Assembly: GCA_021156365.1 (NCBI GenBank)
Contig: JAJNDK010000011.1
Coordinates: 94,970-158,969 of the forward strand
Source of the DNA: Bacteroidota bacterium
Lineage (GTDB): Bacteria; Bacteroidota; Bacteroidia; B-17B0; Aurantibacillaceae
DNA: 64,000 nucleotides
Reading direction: 5' to 3'
Below are positions 8,100 to 17,132 of the stretch, one piece after another. Every line of letters begins with the position of its first letter. Positions within the stretch are counted from its first letter, which is position 1. The notes beneath the pieces are model-generated. The model did no database searches. It was given only the letters and a program-made list of their open reading frames with translations, and was not told the origin of the DNA. The position numbers and the translations under genes were made by a program.

Positions 8100-9290
8100 A
8101 TGAAGATCTGCTATCTATATCTATCGGGTTATTCAGCCGTGAAAAGCGGGGTGGATAATAAAGTAGCAGGCAAATGCAATGAATTAAAAAGGATGTTTCC
8201 CGGTAGCGCCTTTGTTCGTTTTTCGACACAGAAATCAGACCCGGATGATTTTTTCGAATCGGTTCCTGTGAAACCCGCACACCAAAAATATTTCAAAAGC
8301 TCACGGCAGGCTAAAAACCTGTTTGCTGCAGTGGATCAGTTGATCAACAGCCACAAGGGCTCCTACGATTTTTACCTGGTACGTTATCCTTTTGCCAGCA
8401 AACCCTTGCTCAATTTATTGAAAGCACATCCCGGAAAGATCATATTCGAGCATAACACCAATGAGCGCGCAGAAAAAGAAGTGATCGTAAATGCCAATAA
8501 AAAGAAGATCCCTTTTTCGCTGAGTCCAAGCGTACTGGTCTATTATGCAGAAAGTATCTGGAATGCAAATGTGAAGGAACGAAACCTTGGAACACAGTGC
8601 CTGAAACTGGCAGCAGGTGGTGTAGCAGTTACACCCGAAATAGAAAGGATAGAAAAAGCAGTTTATCCTGCATACAAGACGGTAGTTATCACAAACGGGA
8701 TCGTACCGGATAAAGCACCTGCTGAAAATAAAACAAAAGATCTTTCTGTGCTGAACGGGGTTTTTCTGGCAGGTACCAACGCAGAGTGGAATGGTATCGA
8801 ACGGATCATCAGAAGCTTTACTGCAAGTGGAACAGAAGGAATGCACTTGTATTTCGTTGGAAGGATAGAAGAGAGTTTAAAAAAAAAATATATCTCTTCA
8901 TCCGTTCATTTTTTGGAGTACATGAGCAAAGAGGAATTGAAAACCTTTCTCGGAAAAATGCATTTTGCCATTGGTACCTGCGCCATTCATAAAAAAGGCC
9001 TGACAGAGGGTGCAGTGTTGAAAGTTCGGGAATGCCTGGCAGCAGGGCTTCCCATCGTGTTAGGGCATATTGATCCCTACATTGATCAGATTCCGGAACT
9101 GAAAAACTATTGCATCGCATTTCCACCCGACGATAGTTTGATGGATTTTAACCTGGTATCGGTACGATTGAAAGAGATGTACAAAGAAGAAGGAATAAAC
9201 GACCGGATCAAAGAGCTGGCGAATACATTCTTCTCCTGGGAAATGGTATTGGAGCCTCTAAAAGGTTTTCTGAACGCTTTGAAAAACTAA
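8100..9290 (+). CDS. Glycosyltransferase (GT4-like)
   Basis: 396-residue protein with a GT-B layout. The N-terminal domain starts MKICYLYLSGYSAVKSGVDNK. The C-terminal domain contains VFLAGTNAEWNGIERIIRSF and the donor-site region GAVLKVRECLAAGLPIVLG, which resembles the GT4 motif. There is no signal peptide or clear membrane helix. The gene begins 8 bp after asnB and is followed after 16 bp by the legionaminic-acid genes. The sugar transferred is unknown. Confidence 0.75.
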   Translation: MKICYLYLSGYSAVKSGVDNKVAGKCNELKRMFPGSAFVRFSTQKSDPDDFFESVPVKPAHQKYFKSSRQAKNLFAAVDQLINSHKGSYDFYLVRYPFASKPLLNLLKAHPGKIIFEHNTNERAEKEVIVNANKKKIPFSLSPSVLVYYAESIWNANVKERNLGTQCLKLAAGGVAVTPEIERIEKAVYPAYKTVVITNGIVPDKAPAENKTKDLSVLNGVFLAGTNAEWNGIERIIRSFTASGTEGMHLYFVGRIEESLKKKYISSSVHFLEYMSKEELKTFLGKMHFAIGTCAIHKKGLTEGAVLKVRECLAAGLPIVLGHIDPYIDQIPELKNYCIAFPPDDSLMDFNLVSVRLKEMYKEEGINDRIKELANTFFSWEMVLEPLKGFLNALKN

Positions 9291-9293
9291 ATT

Positions 9294-9301
9294 TATATTT
9301 G
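9294..9301 (+). promoter_or_regulatory. Possible internal promoter -7 box (TATATTTG) before legB
   Basis: TATATTTG matches the Bacteroidota -7 consensus TAnnTTTG exactly and lies in the short gap between the glycosyltransferase and legB. No TTG is found about 19 nt upstream and the ATG is only 5 nt away, so a transcript from here would be close to leaderless. It may be chance. Confidence 0.25.
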
Positions 9302-9306
9302 ACTGA

Positions 9307-10305
9307 ATGTTAGCAAAATCAAAAAAAATACTGGTCACGGGAGCAGATGGCTTTATCGGCAGTCACCTCGTAGAAACATTGGTAGACGAAGGCTATGATG
9401 TAAGAGCATTCGTGTATTACAATTCTTTCAATTCCTGGGGATGGCTGGATTCCTTCCCGGCAGACAAACTAAAGAAGATCGAGATCTTTGCCGGTGATAT
9501 CCGTGATCCGAACGGGGTACGCACGGCAATGAAAGATGTGAACATTGTTTTTCATCTTGCAGCATTGATCGCTATTCCTTTTTCTTATCACTCACCTGAC
9601 AATTATGTAGACACAAACATAAAAGGTACGCTGAACATTTTGCAGGTAGCGAGAGATTACAATGTAGAGCGTGTATTGGTTACATCCACTTCCGAAGTAT
9701 ACGGAACAGCTTTGTATGTACCGATCGACGAAAAACATCCAAAACAGGGGCAATCACCTTACTCAGCAACTAAAATAGGTGCTGATTACCTTACGGATTC
9801 TTTTTACAGGAGTTTCAATCTGCCGGTTACGATCGTCCGGCCATTTAATACTTATGGACCTCGCCAGTCGGCCAGAGCGGTGATCCCGACGATCATTACC
9901 CAGTTGCTGAATGGAAAGAAAGAAATAAAATTAGGAGCCCTGCATCCGACCCGCGATCTTTTGTTTGTGAAGGATACGGTGCGTGGATTTATGGAGATCG
10001 CCTCTTCTCCTGATGTGATCGGCGAGGAAGTGAATATTGCCACCAACTCCGAGATAACGATTGGCGACCTCGCACAGAAACTGATCAATACTATTCTTCC
10101 GGATGCGAAGATAATCAGTGATGATGTGCGTTTACGCCCGGAAAAAAGTGAAGTGGAACGGCTGTTTGGCGACAACAAAAAGATCATTTCAAAAACGAAT
10201 TGGAAACAACAGGTATCGCTGGATGAAGGCCTGCAACTGACCATCGATTGGTTCAGACAAAAAGAAAACCTGAACAGGTACAAAGCCGATATATACAATG
10301 TATAA
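9307..10305 (+). CDS. legB: NAD-dependent 4,6-dehydratase LegB (extended SDR)
   Basis: 332-residue extended short-chain dehydrogenase that removes water from the GlcNAc nucleotide to give the 4-keto-6-deoxy intermediate, the first committed step to legionaminic acid. The Rossmann motif TGADGFIGSHL is at the N-terminus; the LegB-typical YNSFNSWGWLDSFP follows at about residues 38-51. The catalytic tyrosine and lysine are in SPYSATKIGAD. It is followed with an 8-bp overlap by legC, as expected for the pathway. In Campylobacter the enzyme uses the GDP-linked sugar, and the ptmE homologue downstream suggests the same here. Confidence 0.92.
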   Translation: MLAKSKKILVTGADGFIGSHLVETLVDEGYDVRAFVYYNSFNSWGWLDSFPADKLKKIEIFAGDIRDPNGVRTAMKDVNIVFHLAALIAIPFSYHSPDNYVDTNIKGTLNILQVARDYNVERVLVTSTSEVYGTALYVPIDEKHPKQGQSPYSATKIGADYLTDSFYRSFNLPVTIVRPFNTYGPRQSARAVIPTIITQLLNGKKEIKLGALHPTRDLLFVKDTVRGFMEIASSPDVIGEEVNIATNSEITIGDLAQKLINTILPDAKIISDDVRLRPEKSEVERLFGDNKKIISKTNWKQQVSLDEGLQLTIDWFRQKENLNRYKADIYNV

Positions 10306-11440
10306 CGATATAATTAGCAAAATAAAATCTCTGTATCCCGGGCAGGACTTCATTCCTCTTCATGAGCCACGGTTCAATGAAAAGGACAAGGCCTATGTGA
10401 TGGATGCGATCGATTCTACTTTCGTTTCTTCAGTGGGAAAGTATGTAGATAAATTTGAGGACATGATGCGTGACTATACCGGCGCTTCCTACGCGATCGC
10501 CGCCGTGAATGGTACTGCTGCTCTGCACATGTCATTATTGATAGCCGGAGTGGAACGCAACGATATGGTGATCACGCAGGCGCTTTCTTTTATTGCGACT
10601 TGCAACGCCATCAGTTATATAGGTGCAGAGCCTGTTTTTGTGGATGTGGCATTGAACACCCTCGGGATGTGCCCGGACAAGCTGAAAGATTTTTTGAAAA
10701 ATGAAACAGAACTGAAAAGCGGTGTTTGTTATCATAAGAAAACAGGAAAACGTATTTCTGCCTGTGTGCCTATGCATACTTTCGGGCATCCGGTTGCGAT
10801 CGAAGCTATTATGGAGCTTTGCGCGGAATATGGAATTAAATTAGTGGAAGACGCCGCAGAGTCTATCGGAAGCACATACAAAGGTAAGCACACCGGCACT
10901 TTCGGTTTGATCGGGGCTTTCAGTTTCAACGGGAATAAAACCATTACCTGTGGTGGCGGTGGCGCTATTGTTACGAACGATCCCGTATTGGCAAAGCACT
11001 GTAAGCATCTGACCACACAGGCAAAGATCCCACACCGCTGGGAATTTAATCACGATCACGTGGGATATAATTACCGCCTGCCGAATCTGAACGCGGCAAT
11101 GGCCTGTGCACAGATGGAGCAACTGGACGGTTTTATTGCCAACAAACGGGAGCTTGCTGCTATCTACAAAGAGTTTTTTGCCCCGCAGCCAATAGAATTT
11201 ATCGTTGAGCCTGCAGACGCAAAATCCAATTACTGGCTCAATGCAGTTTTGGTAAAAGACAGGAAAAAACGCGATGAATTTTTGACCGCTACCAATGAGG
11301 CAGGTGTAATGACACGACCGGTGTGGACTTTGATGACAAAATTAACTATGTTCGAAAAAGCAGTGTGCGGCGATCTTTCTGTATCACAGGAGATCGAAGA
11401 CAGGCTGGTTAATATTCCAAGCAGCGTAAGAATCAACTAG
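10298..11440 (+). CDS. legC: LegC-family PLP aminotransferase
   Basis: 380-residue DegT/DnrJ-family aminotransferase that would add the C4 amino group to the 4-keto product of LegB. The N-terminal QDFIPLHEPRFNEKDKAYV and the FVSSVGKYVDKFE segment are characteristic of the LegC subgroup. Lys214 in SFNGNKTITCGGGG is the expected Schiff-base residue. It overlaps legB by 8 bp and is followed 1 bp later by an ATP-grasp gene not part of the standard pathway. Function is well supported by similarity and by the order legB-legC. Confidence 0.92.
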   Translation: MYNDIISKIKSLYPGQDFIPLHEPRFNEKDKAYVMDAIDSTFVSSVGKYVDKFEDMMRDYTGASYAIAAVNGTAALHMSLLIAGVERNDMVITQALSFIATCNAISYIGAEPVFVDVALNTLGMCPDKLKDFLKNETELKSGVCYHKKTGKRISACVPMHTFGHPVAIEAIMELCAEYGIKLVEDAAESIGSTYKGKHTGTFGLIGAFSFNGNKTITCGGGGAIVTNDPVLAKHCKHLTTQAKIPHRWEFNHDHVGYNYRLPNLNAAMACAQMEQLDGFIANKRELAAIYKEFFAPQPIEFIVEPADAKSNYWLNAVLVKDRKKRDEFLTATNEAGVMTRPVWTLMTKLTMFEKAVCGDLSVSQEIEDRLVNIPSSVRIN

Positions 11441-11441
11441 T

Positions 11442-12389
11442 ATGACGGACACAATCAATATACTTTTTCTCGGGGGAGCCAAGCGCGTTTCTGTTGCAGA
11501 ATCTTTTGTCGCTGCGGGTAAAAGCCTGGGCAAACAGATTGCTGTTTTCTCATACGAGCTCGATAAATTTGTGCCGATCGGAAGCATGGCAGAGATCATT
11601 ATCGGTTTGAAATGGAACGATGAAAATGTGATCGCACATTTGCAGCAGGTAGTGAAAGAAAAGAATATCCATATCATTTTACCTTTTGTTGATCCTGCAA
11701 CGGTTTTGGCAGCGAAACTAAAAGATATAGTACCGGATGTGTTCATTCCTGTTTCAGATGTGGAAACCTGCCGGATATTTTTTGATAAAGGGATCGCTGA
11801 TGAATGGTTCAGAAAACAAGGCTTTGCAGTGCCTTCCGATACTTCCGGATTTCCGTTGATTGCAAAGCCCCGCAAAGGTTCAGCTTCGCAGGGTTTAACG
11901 ATCATTCGCTCGGCAGAGGAACTGGCGCATTTTAAGCAAAACAATAAATCCGGCGATTTTTTGATCCAGAAATACCTGGTGGCAAACGAATATTCGGTGG
12001 ATGCGCATGTTTCCACAAGCGGTGAAGCGATCTTTGTTGTTCCCCGCAAACGTCTGGAAGTAGGATCCGGTGAAGTAACTAAATCCGTTACAATAAAAGA
12101 CAAAGAGATCATAGAAATTTCCAAACGTGTTATTTCTCTTGTGAAATTCCGCGGACCGATCACCTTGCAATTTCTTCGTGAAAAGGAAAACAATAGCTTA
12201 ACGATCATGGAGATCAATCCGCGTTTCGGTGGCGGAGTGGTTACTTCTATTCATGCAGGGGCAGATTCCTGCCTGATGCTGTTGAAAGAGTACCTGGGAC
12301 AGCAGATCGAAGTGATAGACAACTGGAAAGAAAACCTGGTAATGACCAGGGCCTACAGAGAATTTTACTACTATGCAGATAATAATTGA
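11442..12389 (+). CDS. ATP-grasp ligase (CarB-like), cluster-associated
   Basis: 315-residue protein with the ATP-grasp layout. It has an N-terminal Rossmann-like part (NILFLGGAKRVSVAESFV), then FPLIAKPRKGSASQGLTII for the ATP-binding lysine and glycine loop. Next come the QKYLVANEYSVDAHV region and the metal/phosphate-binding end MEINPRFGGG. ATP-grasp enzymes join a carboxylate to an amine or thiol through an acyl-phosphate. Placed between legC and a hexapeptide acyltransferase, it may ligate an amino acid or other acid onto an amino sugar, or make such an acyl donor. It overlaps the mini-HAD gene by 17 bp. A second ATP-grasp/HAD pair occurs at about 28.3-29.9 kb. Confidence 0.82.
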   Translation: MTDTINILFLGGAKRVSVAESFVAAGKSLGKQIAVFSYELDKFVPIGSMAEIIIGLKWNDENVIAHLQQVVKEKNIHIILPFVDPATVLAAKLKDIVPDVFIPVSDVETCRIFFDKGIADEWFRKQGFAVPSDTSGFPLIAKPRKGSASQGLTIIRSAEELAHFKQNNKSGDFLIQKYLVANEYSVDAHVSTSGEAIFVVPRKRLEVGSGEVTKSVTIKDKEIIEISKRVISLVKFRGPITLQFLREKENNSLTIMEINPRFGGGVVTSIHAGADSCLMLLKEYLGQQIEVIDNWKENLVMTRAYREFYYYADNN

Positions 12390-12702
12390 CATGGACGGTA
12401 CCATTTGTACCGAAGAAAAAACCTACAGCAGAAGCATGGCAACACCTAAGGAAGGCGCTGTGGATGCTGTAAACTCCCTCTACGATCAGGGACATACGAT
12501 CATCATTTACTCCGCTCGTACCTGGATGGAGTTCGAGATGACCACACACTGGTTAAAGACAAACAACATTAAGTACCACCAGCTGATCCTGGGTAAACCT
12601 ATTGGCGATCTGTGGATAGACGACCGCGCCCTTACATTTGACAATTGGGAGAATATGGTAAACAAAGTAAAAGAAAAAGGGAAGAATAAAAAGGATGTTT
12701 AA
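12373..12702 (+). CDS. Small HAD-superfamily hydrolase-like protein
   Basis: 109-residue minimal HAD protein. Motif I is IIIDMDGTIC with both aspartates, motif II is the serine/threonine region YSARTW, and motif IV is WIDDRALTF. It lacks a cap domain, like small phosphatases of capsule loci. The start overlaps the ATP-grasp gene, and the end overlaps the next acyltransferase gene by 8 bp, so it is part of the same unit. It may remove a phosphate from a pathway intermediate; the substrate is unknown. Confidence 0.8.
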   Translation: MQIIIDMDGTICTEEKTYSRSMATPKEGAVDAVNSLYDQGHTIIIYSARTWMEFEMTTHWLKTNNIKYHQLILGKPIGDLWIDDRALTFDNWENMVNKVKEKGKNKKDV

Positions 12703-13237
12703 GCACCTTAAATTCATATTGTTGTTTCCGAAGATTGGCCCGGATATGTACTTCACGCACTGGCTCCTGTTCTTCAAACCTTTCAGGATCTGGTTCCAGA
12801 AGGCAAAGATCGGCAACATCGGTAAAAACTCTGAAGTGAGACCGTATTGTACGATCATTGGCACACGCAATATTTTTATCGGTAAGAATGTTATTCTTCC
12901 TCCCAATTCCCTGTTTGTGAATTTGCCGGGAAATAATCAATCGAATATTCACATTGAGGACGATGTGCTCTTCGCTCCAAATGTAGCAGTATACAGTGTA
13001 ACACATACATTCACCGACGTTAGCCGACCAGTAAAAGACCAGCCGGTGAAAGTAGCAGAGACCCGTTTGAAAAAAGGTTGTTGGATCGGTATTAATTGTG
13101 TGATACTTCCGGGGATCACGATAGGAGAGAATAGTGTGGTAGCTGCGAACTCCGTAGTAACAAAAGATGTCCCTGATTTTACATTGGTAGGCGGAACACC
13201 TGCCAGGATCATTAAAAATTTAAAAGAAAATGGATAA
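12695..13237 (+). CDS. Hexapeptide acyltransferase, candidate LegH N-acetyltransferase
   Basis: 180-residue left-handed beta-helix acyltransferase. It has hexapeptide repeats (IGINCVILPGITIGENSVVAANSVV), a catalytic-type histidine region YSVTHTFTD and the closing VGGTPARIIKNL. The N-terminal 30 residues are hydrophobic and aromatic (FKHLKFILLFPKIGPDMYF). It lies between the legC block and legI, just where an N-acetyltransferase is needed to turn the 4-amino product of LegC into the diacetamido sugar. LegH in Campylobacter is, as I recall, of another acetyltransferase type, so this assignment is positional inference. It could instead O-acetylate a finished sugar. Confidence 0.8.
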   Translation: MFKHLKFILLFPKIGPDMYFTHWLLFFKPFRIWFQKAKIGNIGKNSEVRPYCTIIGTRNIFIGKNVILPPNSLFVNLPGNNQSNIHIEDDVLFAPNVAVYSVTHTFTDVSRPVKDQPVKVAETRLKKGCWIGINCVILPGITIGENSVVAANSVVTKDVPDFTLVGGTPARIIKNLKENG

Positions 13238-14255
13238 TAACGTATTTATTATTGCAGAAGCCGGTGTGAATCACAATGGCAGCATGCAAATGGCGAAACA
13301 ACTGATCGATGCGGCTGCCGAAGCCAAAGCCGATGCCGTGAAATTCCAGACATTCATCGCAGAGAATGTAATGTCGAGATACGCTGTAAAAGCCGAATAC
13401 CAGAAAGAATCAACGGGCGGAGATGAGAGCCAGCTGGAAATGGTGAAAAAACTGCAGTTAGGTTTTGATGATTTTATCGAGCTGAAAAAATACTGTGAAG
13501 GGAAAAATATTCAATTCCTTTCCACGCCTTTCGATCTCGTGAGTGTAGACTTTCTGAAAACATTGAATATGGGGCTTTGGAAAATTCCTTCGGGTGAGAT
13601 CACCAATCTTCCGTATCTCACCAAAATCGGTGGCTACAAAGAGAAAGTGATCTTCTCTACTGGGATGAGCACTTTGGGTGATATTGAAAACGCATTGGGC
13701 ATTCTTATTGCAGCCGGAACAGCGAAGGAAAATATTACTGTTCTGCATTGTAACACGGAGTACCCAACCCCGATGAAGGATGTCAACCTGAAAGCTATGC
13801 TGACGATCAAAAATGCATTTGGAATTGATGTTGGTTATTCCGATCATACACTTGGGATCGAAGTTCCGGTGGCAGCCGTTGCGATGGGAGCAACCGTGAT
13901 CGAAAAACATTTTACATTGGATAAATCCCTGCCGGGCCCCGATCATCAGGCTTCTTTGGATCCCACAGAATTAAAACAAATGGTGGCTGCGATCCGCAAC
14001 ATCGAGGCAGCAATGGGTACAGGAACAAAAGTACCGTCCCCTTCCGAAAAGAAGAATATGGATATTGCAAGGAAGAGCGTGCATCTGACAAGAGATATTA
14101 AAAAAGGGGAAGTGTTGACAGCTGCTGACCTTACTATAAAACGTCCGGGTAATGGCATCAGCCCGATGATGATCAATGAGATCATTGGTTGCGTAGCCAT
14201 GAAAGACCTGAAAGAAGATTATTTGTTGCATCTCAACGACTTTGCATGGAAATAG
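13230..14255 (+). CDS. legI: N,N'-diacetyllegionaminic acid synthase LegI (NeuB family)
   Basis: 341-residue sialic-acid-synthase-type enzyme that condenses a diacetamido-hexose with phosphoenolpyruvate to a nine-carbon nonulosonic acid. The N-terminal TIM-barrel has IIAEAGVNHNGS and AVKFQTF; GYSDHTLG and EKHFTLDKSLPGPDHQASL are further NeuB hallmarks. The C-terminal SAF/antifreeze-like domain begins near RKSVHLTRDIKKGEVL (about residue 275). The gene opens the block legI-legG-ptmE-legF-ptmF-ptmA, whose gene content and near-order match the Campylobacter flagellar legionaminic-acid cluster. The neighbours point to legionaminic rather than sialic acid. Confidence 0.92.
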   Translation: MDNNVFIIAEAGVNHNGSMQMAKQLIDAAAEAKADAVKFQTFIAENVMSRYAVKAEYQKESTGGDESQLEMVKKLQLGFDDFIELKKYCEGKNIQFLSTPFDLVSVDFLKTLNMGLWKIPSGEITNLPYLTKIGGYKEKVIFSTGMSTLGDIENALGILIAAGTAKENITVLHCNTEYPTPMKDVNLKAMLTIKNAFGIDVGYSDHTLGIEVPVAAVAMGATVIEKHFTLDKSLPGPDHQASLDPTELKQMVAAIRNIEAAMGTGTKVPSPSEKKNMDIARKSVHLTRDIKKGEVLTAADLTIKRPGNGISPMMINEIIGCVAMKDLKEDYLLHLNDFAWK

Positions 14256-15355
14256 CCATCCTCACCAGCTCCAGGGCTGATTACGGTTTATATCGTCCGC
14301 TCATGAATGAGCTGAAAAAACAAAAGACGGTAAAAGCGGGCTTTGTTGTATTCGGGACTCATTTGTCTTCGAAGCATGGCAATACTGTTGATCAGATCAA
14401 AGCGGACGGTTACAAAATCTGGAAAGAGATCAAAACCTTAATGAAAGGCGATTCTCCGGAAGTCATTGCAAAAACGATCGGGCAGGTGCATGAAAAGTTT
14501 GCATCGTATTGGGCAAAAACAAAATTCGACCTGGTGATCTGCCTCGGTGACCGCTATGAAATGTACGGAGCTGTTTCAGCTTCTGTACCTTTCAATATTC
14601 CCGTAGTGCACATCAGCGGAGGCGAAGAGACGCTCGGAGCTATTGATAATTACTACCGGCATGCACTTACTCTGATGTCTGCGTATCATTTTACGAATAC
14701 AAAAAATAATGCGCGAAGGGTGGCACAGATCCTGAACTCGGATAAAAACGTGTTCTTCACCGGCTCACTTACCGTTGATAATATCAATGGTACAAAGCTC
14801 CTGTCATCCAAAGAATTTAAAAAAAAATTTCAATTCGATATTTCAGAGCCTTTTGTGCTCTTTACGTTCCATCCGGAGACTGTGAACTACAAACAGAATG
14901 TTGCATTCGGCCGGACGATCCGGAAAGTGTTGGGCGCGCAAAAGATGAATGTACTGGTGACCATGCCGAATGCCGATACAATGGGTGATACGATCCGCAA
15001 AGAATTATTCGCAGTTGCAAAAGAGAACAAACATATTCACCTGGTCGAGTCGCTTGGTTCACGGGGATACTATACGGCGATGAAAAAATGCCTGTATGTA
15101 ATGGGCAATTCTTCCAGCGGTATTGTGGAAGCAGCTTCCTTCGGAAAGTATGTGATCAATATGGGCGACAGGCAGAAGGGCAGGGAACAGGGAAAAAACA
15201 TAGTAAACGTATCCATCAATGAAAAGGAAATAGGAAAAGCAATGGAACGGATAAAAACTTTGCCGCAATTAGGCACCCACAATATATATGGTGATGGGAA
15301 AGCTGCGGCCCGTATGCAAAAAGTACTAAGTAAAATAAAAAAAGACAATGGCTAA
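14246..15355 (+). CDS. legG: UDP/GDP-N,N'-diacetylbacillosamine 2-epimerase (hydrolysing) LegG
   Basis: 369-residue hydrolysing 2-epimerase of the NeuC/LegG group. It releases the nucleotide while inverting C2, giving 2,4-diacetamido-2,4,6-trideoxymannose for LegI. The N-terminus MEIAILTSSRADYGLYRPLM is a family signature; HISGGEETLGAIDN and VMGNSSSGIVEAASFGKYVINMGDRQKGR are the conserved catalytic and substrate regions. I chose the ATG at 14246, which overlaps legI by 10 bp, over a start at 14189 that would add 19 unrelated residues. In this context the leaving nucleotide is probably GDP. Confidence 0.92.
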   Translation: MEIAILTSSRADYGLYRPLMNELKKQKTVKAGFVVFGTHLSSKHGNTVDQIKADGYKIWKEIKTLMKGDSPEVIAKTIGQVHEKFASYWAKTKFDLVICLGDRYEMYGAVSASVPFNIPVVHISGGEETLGAIDNYYRHALTLMSAYHFTNTKNNARRVAQILNSDKNVFFTGSLTVDNINGTKLLSSKEFKKKFQFDISEPFVLFTFHPETVNYKQNVAFGRTIRKVLGAQKMNVLVTMPNADTMGDTIRKELFAVAKENKHIHLVESLGSRGYYTAMKKCLYVMGNSSSGIVEAASFGKYVINMGDRQKGREQGKNIVNVSINEKEIGKAMERIKTLPQLGTHNIYGDGKAAARMQKVLSKIKKDNG

Positions 15356-16400
15356 TTTAGACAACAGCACGATCAGTCCGAATGGTAAACTAAAGGATGC
15401 CATGGAAAAGATCAATTTTGTTCCTGCCGGCTCCACCTTATTCGTGATCGACGATTCCAGCCAAAAGGTGGTTGGAACGCTCACTGATGGTGACATCCGC
15501 CGGGGCCTGCTGAAAGGCATAACCATAGAGGATGAAGTTCACAAAGTGATGAAGACCTCTTTCAGGTACCTCACCAAAGGAAATTATTACAACGATAAGA
15601 TCAATAATTTCCTGAGCCTGAAATTAAAGACCATTCCTTTATTGGACGATGATGGAAAGTTGCTGAAGATCTATGATCTTACCATTCTGAAAAGCGTATT
15701 GCCGATCGATGTGGTTTTTATGGCAGGAGGAAAGGGCGAACGCCTCTACCCGATGACACAAAATACCCCCAAGCCTTTACTTCCTATAGGTAACAAACCG
15801 ATACTCGAGCACAACCTGGACCGCCTTTTGCTGAACGGAGTGGAAAATTTTTACATTTCGGTAAATTACCTGGGGCATATGATCAAGGATCATTTTAAGG
15901 ATGGAAGTCATAAAAATGCGCGGATCAGTTATATTGACGAGGATCGCCCGCTCGGTACGATCGGCGCGGTTTCCAAGATCGATGATTTTCGGAATGAAAC
16001 AGTGCTGATCATGAACTCCGACCTGCTGACCAATATCGATTTTGCCGGCTTTTACAAAGAATTTATTACGCAGAATGCAGATGTGGCCATTGCGGCTATT
16101 CCGTATAAAGTAAGCATTCCATATGCTGTAATGGAAACAAAGGATAACATTGTGAGTGAGCTGAAAGAGAAGCCAACGTATACCTATTACTCGAATGCAG
16201 GTATGTACCTGATAAAACGAAAATTGCTGGAAACAATTCCACGTGACACCTTTTATAATGCAACCGAATTTTTGGATCAGGCAATTGAACGCTCTGATAA
16301 AGTAATTTCCTACCCGATGATTGAGTACTGGCTGGACATTGGCCGTCCTGATGATTACCTGAAAGCCCAGGAAGACATTAAACACCTGAATTTTTTGTAA
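15348..16400 (+). CDS. ptmE: CBS-domain sugar-nucleotidyltransferase PtmE (GlcN-1-phosphate guanylyltransferase type)
   Basis: 350-residue fusion of a CBS pair (about residues 1-120, with VGTLTDGDIRRGLL) and a nucleotidyltransferase domain. The latter starts VVFMAGGKGERLYPMTQNTPKPLLPIGN and contains RPLGTIGAV and IMNSDLL for metal binding. In Campylobacter, PtmE makes GDP-glucosamine and so diverts hexosamine into a GDP-linked legionaminic-acid route. It overlaps legG by 8 bp and is followed 6 bp later by legF. Presence of this gene is the main hint that the pathway here is GDP-based rather than UDP-based. Confidence 0.88.
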   Translation: MANLDNSTISPNGKLKDAMEKINFVPAGSTLFVIDDSSQKVVGTLTDGDIRRGLLKGITIEDEVHKVMKTSFRYLTKGNYYNDKINNFLSLKLKTIPLLDDDGKLLKIYDLTILKSVLPIDVVFMAGGKGERLYPMTQNTPKPLLPIGNKPILEHNLDRLLLNGVENFYISVNYLGHMIKDHFKDGSHKNARISYIDEDRPLGTIGAVSKIDDFRNETVLIMNSDLLTNIDFAGFYKEFITQNADVAIAAIPYKVSIPYAVMETKDNIVSELKEKPTYTYYSNAGMYLIKRKLLETIPRDTFYNATEFLDQAIERSDKVISYPMIEYWLDIGRPDDYLKAQEDIKHLNFL

Positions 16401-16406
16401 GCTGCA

Positions 16407-17129
16407 ATGAATATTTTAATTACCATATGTGCACGTGGCGGTTCCAAAGGGATACCGGGAAAGAATATCAAGCCTATTGATCACAAGCCCCTGGTCGCAT
16501 ACAGTATTCTGTGTGCAAAAGAGTTTGCAAAACATCACCATTCAAAGCTTACCCTGTCTACCGATGATGCAGCTATTAGAAAAGCGGCCGCTGAATTCGG
16601 ATTGGAAACTACCTATACCCGTGGTGAAGAGCTTGCGGGAGATACTGCAGGAAAGATCGATGTGATCAAAGACATCCTTTACTATGAGGAAGGATTGCTG
16701 AAAGCTAAGTACGATCTGGTATTGGATCTGGATGTTACTTCCCCTTTGCGCAGTGTAAGCGATCTCAATAAGGCATTTAAGATATTAATGGATGATCCGG
16801 AATGTATTACCCTTTTTTCAGTGAACCCTGCTAACCGCAATCCTTACTTTAATATGGTGGAAGAACGAGGAGACGGATATATTCACTTAAGCAAAAAGCT
16901 GGAAGGTACTCTGCTCACGCGTCAGTCAGCTCCTAAAGTGTATGACGTAAATGCTTCTTTTTATTTTTATAAGCGTCGTTTTTTCGATCTGGGTTTAAAA
17001 TCACCGATTACGAATGCAACAAAAGTATACGTAATGGATCATATCTGTTTCGATCTCGATCACCCGATCGATTTTGAATTTATGGAATACCTGATCGTAA
17101 ATAAGAAACTTGATTTTGATCTGGCATAA
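16407..17129 (+). CDS. legF: CMP-legionaminic acid synthetase LegF (CMP-NeuAc synthetase family)
   Basis: 240-residue cytidylyltransferase that activates the nonulosonic acid with CTP for use by a glycosyltransferase. The N-terminus ITICARGGSKGIPGKNIKPI is the CTP-binding loop of the NeuA family. LDLDVTSPLR and SVNPANRNPYFNM are the other conserved parts. It sits between ptmE and ptmF in the legionaminic-acid block. The synthetase type cannot separate Leg from Neu or Pse, but LegB, LegC, LegG and PtmE make Leg the best call. Confidence 0.9.
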   Translation: MNILITICARGGSKGIPGKNIKPIDHKPLVAYSILCAKEFAKHHHSKLTLSTDDAAIRKAAAEFGLETTYTRGEELAGDTAGKIDVIKDILYYEEGLLKAKYDLVLDLDVTSPLRSVSDLNKAFKILMDDPECITLFSVNPANRNPYFNMVEERGDGYIHLSKKLEGTLLTRQSAPKVYDVNASFYFYKRRFFDLGLKSPITNATKVYVMDHICFDLDHPIDFEFMEYLIVNKKLDFDLA

Positions 17130-17132
17130 AAT

